5,370 bases of DNA from JAYQPQ01 sp038145405 (GTDB lineage: Bacteria; Pseudomonadota; Gammaproteobacteria; Pseudomonadales; GM7GCV1). Where the stretch lies: contig JAYQPQ010000085.1 in NCBI GenBank assembly GCA_038145405.1, positions 1 through 5,370 of the forward strand, written 5' to 3'. Below the pieces are notes generated by a model. The model had not been told where the DNA came from, did not search any database, and was given only the letters and a program-made list of their open reading frames with translations. The position numbers were made by a program, and so were the translations under genes. Positions 1 through 5,370 of the stretch are shown in pieces; the stretch's first letter is position 1; each line of letters begins with the position of its first letter.

Positions 1-569
1 GCTCCGGCAAAATGGCTTATGCCCTTGCCAGTGCAGCGCGGCGGCTGGGCGCTGAGGTTTGTCTGGTGTCCGGACCCGTAGCGCTCGAACCCCCTCGATC
101 CGTCGATCTGGTTGCGGTTGAGAGTGCCGAGCAGATGCATCAGGCGGTGATGGACAGGCTGCCCGGCGTAGATATTTTTATCGCTGCAGCAGCAGTGAGC
201 GACTACCGGCCGCTGGCCCCGGCGGCCCAGAAGATCAAGAAGCACAGTGACACCATGCAGATTGAGCTGGTGCGCAACCCGGATATTCTGGCGGATGTGG
301 CTAGACTCAGCCCACGCCCCTATGTCGCGGGCTTCGCTGCCGAGTCGGAAAATCTGCTGGAGAATGCGTGCAGCAAGTTGAGCGCAAAGCGAGTCGATCT
401 AGTCATCGCCAACGACATCTCCCGCACTGACACCGGCTTTAACAGCGACGAAAACGAATGCTGGCTGGTTGGCCCAGGTTATGAGCACAGAATCGAGCGC
501 AGGGCAAAGGGCCTGATCGCCGAAGCCATTTTGGTGCATATCGCAGACAAGCTTGAGCCACAAGGCTAA
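1..569 (+). CDS. coaBC: CoaBC, C-terminal part of the phosphopantothenoylcysteine synthetase (CoaB) domain, 5' truncated by window edge
   Basis: Bifunctional phosphopantothenoylcysteine synthetase/decarboxylase, which makes 4'-phosphopantetheine from 4'-phosphopantothenate and cysteine in cytoplasmic coenzyme A synthesis. Only about the last 188 residues are present. The frame is open to the window edge and the first full codons read S-G-K-M, matching the internal SSGKM stretch of CoaB, so the ATG at 12 is internal and not the start. Seen motifs (numbered from that Met): VSGP near 19-22, AAAAVSDYRP at 58-67, the lysine-rich KIKK loop at 74-77 (nucleotide-binding lysine region in the family), VRNPDIL at 87-93, GFAAES at 107-112, and ANDIS at 133-137 followed by GFNSDEN. 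The N-terminal CoaC decarboxylase lies outside the window. Stop is TAA at 567-569. In relatives dut normally follows; here algC does. Confidence 0.96.
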   Translation, partial: SGKMAYALASAARRLGAEVCLVSGPVALEPPRSVDLVAVESAEQMHQAVMDRLPGVDIFIAAAAVSDYRPLAPAAQKIKKHSDTMQIELVRNPDILADVARLSPRPYVAGFAAESENLLENACSKLSAKRVDLVIANDISRTDTGFNSDENECWLVGPGYEHRIERRAKGLIAEAILVHIADKLEPQG

Positions 570-622
570 CCTGAAAAGTAAATCCTTGCTAACATGCCGC
601 TCGATCGACGGGAAGACAGGCC
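570..622 (+). other. Short coaBC-algC intergenic gap with algC ribosome binding site
   Basis: This is a 53-nt spacer. It holds a GGAAG Shine-Dalgarno-like element at 611-615, 7 nt before the algC ATG at 623, which supports that start. I see no convincing -35/-10 pair and no hairpin followed by a T-run, so co-transcription of algC with coaBC is plausible but not shown. There is no room for a dut gene and no recognisable remnant of one. Confidence 0.6.
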
Positions 623-2995
623 ATGACAACCACTCGAAGCCTATCCGCATTTCGCCCCTTATTGCTGCTTTTGCCGGTGCTCTTTTTGGGTGCCGCTGCG
701 GCCATGTATTTCCTTTATCAAGACAAGCTCGAGGCGGCGGAGTTGGCTCGGGATCAGGCCATACAGGCTGAGGCTGACAGCCGCCTTGCGCTGGTCAACA
801 CCCAGGTGCGCGACCTGCGCGCGCAGGTCATTCAGACTGGCGAGCTCCTGTTGCGACAGTTACCCCTGCCATTGAGCAATTTGCCGCTCATTCTGCTGCG
901 CGAACTCGATCAGGACATGGCGCGTCGAGAAATGCCCTGGGGCGAGGTTTTCGTGGTCAGCCTCGATCCGGATGCACGCCAGTTTCATTATGAAAGCCGC
1001 CAGTTCCAGACCAATCTGTTGTTTCTGGCAACCCAGGGCGAGAGTGTCGGCCCGCAGGCCATTCCCCTTGCGGAGGGGTTTGAGCTCTTTATCGCCGAGC
1101 CGCTTAGCAGCGCCGAATGGGTTGTCGTGGCACGGGTACGCGAAGACGGGCTGAGCACGCAGTTGTCGCAGGGGCTGATTGGCGTGGACCAGGTGGTACT
1201 GGAACAGCTGGCGGGCAACGCCGATGCCATGGAACTTTACCGGTTCGGCGAGACGCCGGCCGCAGAACCCGTGTATCGCAATACCAACGTGACGGATTGG
1301 CGCCTGAGTTTTGCGCCTTCACAGGCTTTTCTCGATCGCTACGCCAACGCCGGCAGAATGCCCTACCTGCTGATCTATGTATTTACTGCGCTGACCCTGG
1401 TTAGCGCAGCCCTTGCCGCCTGGCTGCTGGTCAAGGGCCCCGGATTGGCGCTGCAGCAGGCCGAAGTTGGAGCCGAAGGCAACGCCGACCAACCGCGTCG
1501 ACGCTCGGCAGCTAGCAAAGCGTTTGCAGAGGAAGCCGATGAGGATGTGCAAGACGCGCAGAACGAGGCGCAAGCCAGCGATGCGCTGCGCGCCGAAGAT
1601 GACTTCGTGGCCCTGACTGCTGACCGTCTGCCGGTCAAAATATTCCGGGCCAACGACATTCGCGGTCTTGCCGGCGAGCAGTTGACCGAAGATTTTGCCC
1701 GCCATTTGGGGCGATGTTTTGCGCCACTTGCCCTGGCCTCCGGTGCGCAGCGCGTCTTTGTTGGCCGCGATACGCGCAAGTCCAGCGAGTCCCTCTGCCG
1801 GTCCTTGATTCAGGGTTTGCTTGAATCGGGTTGCGATGTGGTGGATGTGGGATTGTGCGCGACACCTCTGCTGGCCTGGTGCATGAAACAGCGCGAGGGT
1901 ACGGCTGCCATTATGGTGACGGCGAGCCATAGTCCGCCGGACTACAACGGCTTCAAGCTGGTACTGGGGGGCGTCACCCTGCATGGTGATAGAATTCGCA
2001 AGCTGCGCGAGGCCATGGTTCGAGCGCACTTCAGCTATGGCAAAGGCACCCTGGCCAAGCTCGACCCGACAGAGGACTATCTCTACGCACTGGAAAAGGA
2101 TATTGCGCCGCTCAAGGGCATCAAGGTTGTGGTGGATGGCGCCAACGGCTCGGCGGGCCCGCTGGCGGCAAAGGCATTCGCTGCTCTGGGGTGCCTGTTG
2201 CAGCCGCTCTATTGTGACCCGGACGGCAAGTTTCCCAATCATCTGCCCGACCCCAGTCAGCCGGAAAACCTCAAGGATCTTTGTGCCCAGGTCATCAAGT
2301 CCGAAGCGCACCTCGGCATCGCCCTCGATGGCGATGGTGATCGCATGGTAGCTGTGGCGAACAATGGCATTCCGCTGGATCCGGATCAGACTATGATGCT
2401 ATTTGTCGAGCAGGTGTTAACCATCAACCCGGCGGCCACTGTCGTCGCCGACGTCAAATCCTCGCGCACCCTGACAGACTTTATCGAAACTCTGGGCGGT
2501 CGCTCCCTAGTCTGCCGCTCGGGACGCAGCTTTGTGCAAAGCGCCTTCCGCGAGAGCGGCGCATTGCTGGCAGGCGAATACAGCAGTCATTACTTCTTTG
2601 GCGATCGCTGGATCGGTTTTGACGACGGCATCTACGCGGCCGCGCGCCTGTTGGAGATTCTGGCGCTTTACAACAAGCCGATGTCAGAGCTGGTGGAGGC
2701 ACTGCCAAAGAGTTTCTGCACCGCTGAAATCCTGGTGCCGGTACCGGACGAGGACAAGTTCAACCTAGTGCAGCGCTTTGTCGAGTCTGCGCACTTTCCG
2801 GGCGCCAAGCTACTGGAAATCGATGGATTGCGAGTGGAGTACCGCGAAGCCTGGGGCCTGGTACGCGCCAGCAATACCTCGCCGGCCCTGACTCTGCGAT
2901 TTGAAGGTCGTAGCGAGGGCGCCATGGAAAAGCTGAAATCCATGTTTCGTGATCAACTTCTGGCCCTGGCGCCGGAACTGCAATTGGACATCTAG
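623..2995 (+). CDS. algC: Long-form AlgC-like phosphomannomutase/phosphoglucomutase with membrane-anchored N-terminal domain
   Basis: Alpha-D-phosphohexomutase interconverting sugar 1- and 6-phosphates (mannose or glucose in characterised AlgC), feeding sugar nucleotides to LPS and exopolysaccharide. 790 residues. Residues 12-32 form a first membrane segment. Residues 33-247 are a predicted extracytoplasmic region, helical and coiled-coil-like up to about 80. Residues 248-269 are a second membrane segment, and 270-334 an acidic linker. The mutase runs from about 335 to 790. Seen in it: FRANDIRG (341-348), TASHSP with phospho-acceptor Ser435, YNGFK (Lys445), the metal loop DGDGDR (Asp569, Asp571, Asp573, Arg574), Lys612, GE-S-H with Glu652, Ser654 and His656, GFDDGIY, and the phosphate-binding RASNTSP (748-754). 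Characterised soluble AlgC is about 463 residues, so roughly 330 N-terminal residues are extra; similar long forms are annotated in pseudomonads. Compared with Pseudomonas AlgC, several ligand-loop residues differ (Asn344, Ser437, Arg635, Ser655), so exact substrate is uncertain. A GGAAG site supports the start; argB follows after 2 nt. Confidence 0.93.
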   Translation: MTTTRSLSAFRPLLLLLPVLFLGAAAAMYFLYQDKLEAAELARDQAIQAEADSRLALVNTQVRDLRAQVIQTGELLLRQLPLPLSNLPLILLRELDQDMARREMPWGEVFVVSLDPDARQFHYESRQFQTNLLFLATQGESVGPQAIPLAEGFELFIAEPLSSAEWVVVARVREDGLSTQLSQGLIGVDQVVLEQLAGNADAMELYRFGETPAAEPVYRNTNVTDWRLSFAPSQAFLDRYANAGRMPYLLIYVFTALTLVSAALAAWLLVKGPGLALQQAEVGAEGNADQPRRRSAASKAFAEEADEDVQDAQNEAQASDALRAEDDFVALTADRLPVKIFRANDIRGLAGEQLTEDFARHLGRCFAPLALASGAQRVFVGRDTRKSSESLCRSLIQGLLESGCDVVDVGLCATPLLAWCMKQREGTAAIMVTASHSPPDYNGFKLVLGGVTLHGDRIRKLREAMVRAHFSYGKGTLAKLDPTEDYLYALEKDIAPLKGIKVVVDGANGSAGPLAAKAFAALGCLLQPLYCDPDGKFPNHLPDPSQPENLKDLCAQVIKSEAHLGIALDGDGDRMVAVANNGIPLDPDQTMMLFVEQVLTINPAATVVADVKSSRTLTDFIETLGGRSLVCRSGRSFVQSAFRESGALLAGEYSSHYFFGDRWIGFDDGIYAAARLLEILALYNKPMSELVEALPKSFCTAEILVPVPDEDKFNLVQRFVESAHFPGAKLLEIDGLRVEYREAWGLVRASNTSPALTLRFEGRSEGAMEKLKSMFRDQLLALAPELQLDI
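812..829. repeat. 18-nt perfect palindrome inside algC
   Basis: GACCTGCGC is followed immediately by its reverse complement GCGCAGGTC. A further CAGGT at 803-807 can pair with ACCTG at 813-817, so three CAGGT/ACCTG arms allow two mutually exclusive hairpins. The bases encode V-R-D-L-R-A-Q-V in the coiled-coil part of the algC extracytoplasmic region. It may only reflect arginine/glutamine/valine codon choice in GC-rich DNA. No regulatory role is shown. Confidence 0.5.
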
Positions 2996-2997
2996 CC

Positions 2998-3900
2998 ATG
3001 CCTCTGAGCGTCGAACAAGCCAAATCCTTTGCCTCGGTTTTGTCTGAGGCATTGCCCTACATCCAGAAGTTCACCGGCAAGACCGTAGTGGTCAAGTATG
3101 GCGGCAACGCCATGACCGAGGACGCGCTCACCCATAGTTTTGCCGAAGACATCGTCATGATGAAACTGGTGGGAATTAACCCCATCGTGGTGCATGGTGG
3201 CGGCCCCCAGATTGGCGAACTGCTGAAAAAGCTCAATATCGAGAGCCGTTTTCATCAGGGCATGCGTATTACCGATGGCGCCACCATGGACGTGGTCGAA
3301 ATGGTGCTAGGGGGCACAGTGAACAAGCAGATCGTCAACCTAATCCACCAGGCGGGCGGCTCGGCTATTGGCCTCACCGGCAAGGATGGGCGCCTGATTC
3401 TGGCCAAAAAAATGCTGGTGAAGAACACCGCGCCGGAAATGCAGGCGTCCGAGATTATCGACATCGGCCACGTTGGCGAAGTGGTGTCCATCGACACCCG
3501 GGTGCTTGACACTCTTGTGGCCAGCGATTTTATTCCGGTGATTGCGCCGATTGGTGTGGATGCCAAAGGCCAGTCCTACAATATCAACGCCGATCTTGTT
3601 GCCGGTAAAATCGCGGAAGTTACCCGCGCGGAAAAACTCATGCTGCTTACCAACGTGCCAGGCCTGCAGAACAAACAGGGCGAAGTATTGACCGGTCTTA
3701 CCGTGCAGCAGATTCACGATTTGGTCGCCGACGGCACCATCTCCGGTGGCATGCTACCGAAAATACAGTGCGCCATGGACGCCGTCCAATCCGGCGTTCA
3801 CTCCGCCCACATCGTCGATGGCCGCGTTGCGCACGCGGTACTCCTGGAGATTTTCTCCGACACCGGCGTGGGCACACTCATTACCGCTGGCAACGAATGA
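2998..3900 (+). CDS. argB: Acetylglutamate kinase (N-acetyl-L-glutamate 5-phosphotransferase)
   Basis: Second step of arginine biosynthesis in the cytoplasm: ATP-dependent phosphorylation of N-acetylglutamate. 300 residues, amino acid kinase fold. Seen: VVKYGGNAM (Lys33, phosphate-binding), VHGGGPQI (65-72), GMRITDGATMDVVEMVLGG (88-106, Arg90 in the acetylglutamate site), GLTGKDG (125-131), YNINAD (194-199, Asn195 and Asp199), LLTNVPGL (216-223) and GGMLPK (250-255, Lys255), all intact. Residues 1-28 form an extra N-terminal helix (ending near ALPYIQKFTGK). Such a helix marks the longer, hexameric, arginine-inhibited enzymes like that of Pseudomonas aeruginosa; the roughly 258-residue, arginine-insensitive E. 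coli enzyme lacks it. Feedback inhibition by arginine is therefore inferred. The ATG lies 2 nt after the algC TAG, and the only upstream purine-rich stretch (TTGGA, 2985-2989) is weak, so translational coupling to algC is likely. Confidence 0.97.
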   Translation: MPLSVEQAKSFASVLSEALPYIQKFTGKTVVVKYGGNAMTEDALTHSFAEDIVMMKLVGINPIVVHGGGPQIGELLKKLNIESRFHQGMRITDGATMDVVEMVLGGTVNKQIVNLIHQAGGSAIGLTGKDGRLILAKKMLVKNTAPEMQASEIIDIGHVGEVVSIDTRVLDTLVASDFIPVIAPIGVDAKGQSYNINADLVAGKIAEVTRAEKLMLLTNVPGLQNKQGEVLTGLTVQQIHDLVADGTISGGMLPKIQCAMDAVQSGVHSAHIVDGRVAHAVLLEIFSDTGVGTLITAGNE

Positions 3901-3902
3901 GC

Positions 3903-3908
3903 AGGGAG
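3903..3908 (+). promoter_or_regulatory. Ribosome binding site for slmA
   Basis: AGGGAG lies 5 nt before the ATG at 3914, inside the 13-nt argB-slmA spacer. It is the best Shine-Dalgarno match in the window and fixes the slmA start. Confidence 0.75.
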
Positions 3909-3913
3909 CACTG

Positions 3914-4495
3914 ATGAAAAGAGGACAACGCCGGGAGGAAATTCTGCAGACGCTGGCGCGATTGCTGGAGGATCGCTCTGGAGCGCCCATTACCACGGCA
4001 CGTCTCGCCGCTGAGGTGGGAGTATCCGAGGCGGCTCTCTACCGCCATTTTCCCAGCAAGGCCAAAATATACGATGCCCTGGTTGATTTCATCGAAAACG
4101 CAATTTTTCCGCGCATCACTGCCATTCTCGCCAATGAAAATTCCGGTGAGGAGCGCTGTCGCCGCATTGCCGAATTGATTCTCGGATTTGCTGCCGCCAA
4201 TCCGGGTTTGACCCGCATCCTCAGTGGCCATGCGCTGGTGGGAGAACACGAGCGCCTGATCTCCCGCGTCAATCAAATTCTGGGTCGACTGGAATTGCAG
4301 TTCAAGCAGGTACTCAGGGAAGCAGAGGTCGATGAAGGGTTGCGCACCCAGGATACTCTCGGCGTCAGCGTCGGGCTGCTCACTGCCTTTATCGATGGCA
4401 AGCTAATTCGCTACGTGCGCTCGCACTTTGCGCAGAAGCCAAATGCCGAGTGGCCCAACGAGTGGCCCATCTTGCGCCAGGCTATGTTCCGCTGA
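3914..4495 (+). CDS. slmA: Nucleoid occlusion factor SlmA (TetR family)
   Basis: DNA-bound inhibitor of FtsZ ring assembly that stops division across the unsegregated chromosome; it binds dispersed operator-like sites and FtsZ. 193 residues, close to the 198 of E. coli. The N-terminus reads RREEILQTLARLLED. The helix-turn-helix at about 27-49 (TTARLAAEVGVSEAALYRHF, then PSK) is nearly identical to my recollection of E. coli SlmA. NPGLTRILSGHAL (96-108) and the C-terminal VRS-F stretch (168-172) match too. Only the first few residues are shorter than in E. coli. The gene lies 13 nt after argB with its own strong ribosome binding site, so it is probably in the same transcript. In enterobacteria slmA likewise converges on pyrE. 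The closing TGA is part of the hairpin at 4489-4507. I found no good copy of the SlmA target (consensus GTGAGTACTCAC) in this window. Confidence 0.95.
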   Translation: MKRGQRREEILQTLARLLEDRSGAPITTARLAAEVGVSEAALYRHFPSKAKIYDALVDFIENAIFPRITAILANENSGEERCRRIAELILGFAAANPGLTRILSGHALVGEHERLISRVNQILGRLELQFKQVLREAEVDEGLRTQDTLGVSVGLLTAFIDGKLIRYVRSHFAQKPNAEWPNEWPILRQAMFR

Positions 4496-4515
4496 CTAGT
4501 TCAGCGGTTTGATTT
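4489..4515 (+). terminator. Hairpin spanning the convergent stop codons, likely terminator of the coaBC/algC-argB-slmA transcript
   Basis: CCGCTGA (4489-4495) and TCAGCGG (4501-4507) form a perfect 7-bp stem around the 5-nt loop CTAGT, followed on the plus strand by TTTGATTT (4508-4515). The left arm ends with the slmA TGA; the loop begins with the minus-strand stop (TAG read as CTA at 4496-4498); the right arm is the last codons (P-L-N) of the minus-strand gene. The T-tract is interrupted, so it may be a moderate terminator. On the minus strand the hairpin is followed by GGAACATAGC with no T-run, so it looks one-directional, or would need help for the pyrE transcript. Confidence 0.65.
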
Positions 4516-5071
4516 CATTGAAACGGGCGATCTTGGCAGAAAATTCGTCGATGATGGCCTGCTTTTCCTCGGCCCGCTGCAGCAACTGTTGGTCTAGGTT
4601 GCGCACCATGCCATCCAGTTCATCGATGCGTGCACTGATCTCTTGCGGAACCTCGCGGCTTTCGGCGCGATAGGTGCTGGCGCCGGAGAGTTCCTTGTCG
4701 AGCTCTTTGGTGATGACGCGGCGATCCGATAACAGAATGTCGATCTGACGCTCTACGCCGGGGAGTCGCCGGTCGCGATGAGCGGCAATCTCTTCCACGC
4801 TGCTGTAACTGCTGAGCAGGATATTGTCCGCGGCTTGCTGCTCGGCATCGGCTTAGCCCGCCTGGGTCACCTTCGGCGGTGCGCGTCGCACCAGGCTGCC
4901 CTGGGCGTTCAAGACGTCATAGCCCTTGTCCACCTACTCGGCAGGAATGGTCAGTTCCATGCGCATCACGCCGTTGGCGTCGCGGTAGCGATAGTATGCC
5001 TGGGCATGCAGCCCGGTCGGAAACAGGCTGGCCAGACTGCAGGCCAGAACAAGCGAGCGAATTGGGTTCAT
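4496..5071 (-). pseudogene. Predicted exported DUF4124-type protein with C-terminal coiled coil, interrupted by two in-frame stop codons
   Basis: Reading from the ATG at 5071-5069 gives a continuous 191-codon frame except for TAG at codon 46 (4936-4934) and TAA at codon 73 (4855-4853). Codons 1-25 encode a signal peptide (M-N-P-I-R, hydrophobic core, cleavage likely near LHAQA). Codons 26-70 resemble DUF4124 proteins (YYRYRDANGV, then TIPAE-stop-VDKGYDVLN, then RRAPPK). From memory of related proteins the stop at 46 replaces Tyr in an IP-EY...GY-VLN pattern; TAC or TAT to TAG is one base change. Codons 92-185 are charged and coiled-coil-like and end in KPLN. There is no frameshift. The start overlaps the pyrE TGA by 4 nt and has a ribosome binding site, so the intact ancestor was coupled to pyrE. 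Either recent nonsense decay, sequence errors, or much less likely readthrough. The last 100 codons could only be translated separately from a GTG at 4798 with no clear ribosome binding site. Function unknown; envelope location inferred. Confidence 0.72.
5068..5071 (-). promoter_or_regulatory. ATGA stop/start overlap coupling pyrE to the DUF4124-type gene
   Basis: On the minus strand ATGA holds both the start ATG (5071-5069) of the downstream gene and the TGA stop (5070-5068) of pyrE. Such 4-nt overlaps commonly give translational coupling by reinitiation. It supports the chosen start of the interrupted gene. Confidence 0.85.
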
Positions 5072-5370
5072 AGCGAAGCTCCGTAGGCTGCCCAATACGC
5101 GTCCATGCGTTTAAGCAGGTCGGTATCGGCCAGTTCACCAGCGATATAGTGTCGAATATCTTCCATCCCTACAATGCTGTAAACCGCAATGCCGTCTGCG
5201 GCCAATTCCTGGGATGCCGATTGGTCGCTGCTCAGACCGCGCTCCTGGCGGTCCAGGCCGATGAGGACGGCCAGCTCACTAACACCCTCCTGGTGCAGTA
5301 TGCCAGTAACTTCGCGCACGGCCGTACCCGCCGTAATAACGTCGTCCACGATGAGAGCGCGCCCCTGCGC
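5068..5370 (-). CDS. pyrE: Orotate phosphoribosyltransferase, C-terminal half, 5' truncated by window edge
   Basis: Converts orotate and PRPP to orotidine 5'-monophosphate in pyrimidine synthesis, in the cytoplasm. Only the last 100 residues are visible of about 213 usual for the family. The visible part starts AQGRALIVDDVITAGTA, which contains the PRPP-binding signature (I/V-V-D-D-V-I-T-A-G-T-A) of type I phosphoribosyltransferases. It continues with LIGLDRQERG, a conserved stretch of the gammaproteobacterial enzyme, and ends WAAYGASL. The GTG at 5349 is the Val of the PRPP motif, not a start, because the frame stays open and matches the family beyond it to the window edge. It faces slmA as in enterobacteria, but a second small gene is interposed and joined to pyrE by an ATGA overlap. 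Confidence 0.96.
   Translation of the reverse strand, partial: AQGRALIVDDVITAGTAVREVTGILHQEGVSELAVLIGLDRQERGLSSDQSASQELAADGIAVYSIVGMEDIRHYIAGELADTDLLKRMDAYWAAYGASL
5079..5083 (-). promoter_or_regulatory. Ribosome binding site for the interrupted DUF4124-type gene
   Basis: CGGAG on the minus strand lies 7 nt before the ATG at 5071, within the last codons of pyrE. Its retention suggests the initiation signal is still intact although the gene downstream has stop codons. Confidence 0.6.

Noticed and set aside
194..205. GTGAGCGACTAC as a SlmA-binding site candidate
   Set aside because: It matches only the left half of the consensus palindrome and encodes the conserved V-S-D-Y motif of CoaB.
553..584. 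Promoter for algC at the end of coaBC (TTGAGC with TAAATC)
   Set aside because: The spacing is about 20 nt and the -10 match is poor; not better than chance.
1319..2311. 330-codon open frame antisense to algC
   Set aside because: It lies wholly inside the well-supported algC coding sequence, has no recognisable domain, and looks like a GC-driven shadow frame.
3406..3412. Run of seven A in argB as a possible programmed frameshift site
   Set aside because: It encodes Lys137-Lys138 followed by Met in a fully conserved kinase. There is no stimulatory structure and no alternative frame that would make a meaningful product.
5039..5048. Lipobox-like V-L-A-C in the signal peptide of the interrupted gene
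   Set aside because: Cys11 comes too early, after a very short hydrophobic stretch, and a normal signal peptidase I site near residue 25 fits better.
4778..5086. Plus-strand open frames opposite the interrupted minus-strand gene
   Set aside because: The minus-strand frame has a signal peptide, DUF4124-like pattern, ribosome binding site and coupling to pyrE. The plus frames show no family resemblance and no convincing ribosome binding site.

Overview
The window is an ordinary-looking stretch of a gammaproteobacterial chromosome. The gene set points there: slmA (nucleoid occlusion, found in Gammaproteobacteria), a long membrane-anchored form of the AlgC-type phosphomannomutase, the arginine-sensitive-type argB, and the coaBC / algC / argB / slmA / pyrE neighbourhood. 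This mixes the Pseudomonas-like order (coaBC-dut-algC-argB) with the enterobacterial order (dut-slmA facing pyrE). A marine or free-living gammaproteobacterium of the Cellvibrionales/Halieaceae/Pseudomonas-like assemblage is my inference; the sequence does not settle genus or family. No mobile element, CRISPR array, tRNA or rRNA was seen.

Plus strand, 1-4495: the 3' end of coaBC (coenzyme A synthesis), a 53-nt gap, the 790-residue algC (two membrane segments and an extracytoplasmic domain fused to a sugar-phosphate mutase), argB 2 nt later, and slmA 13 nt after that. Spacing suggests that algC-argB-slmA are co-transcribed, possibly with coaBC. The dut gene usually found beside coaBC in relatives is absent between coaBC and algC.

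Minus strand, 4496-5370: the 3' half of pyrE, followed through an ATGA overlap by a small predicted exported gene of the DUF4124 type. The reading frame of this gene is preserved from signal peptide to C-terminal coiled coil but is broken by two in-frame stop codons (TAG, TAA). The plus and minus operons meet with no spacer: the slmA TGA and the minus-strand TAG are directly adjacent and sit inside a perfect 7-bp hairpin that probably acts as a terminator.

The genes are housekeeping (CoA, sugar nucleotides, arginine, pyrimidines, cell-division control). I found no clear new system. The points most worth checking are the twice-stopped exported gene, the altered active-site residues of the AlgC-like enzyme together with its membrane-sensor-like N-terminus, the terminator built from both genes' stop codons, and the missing dut.
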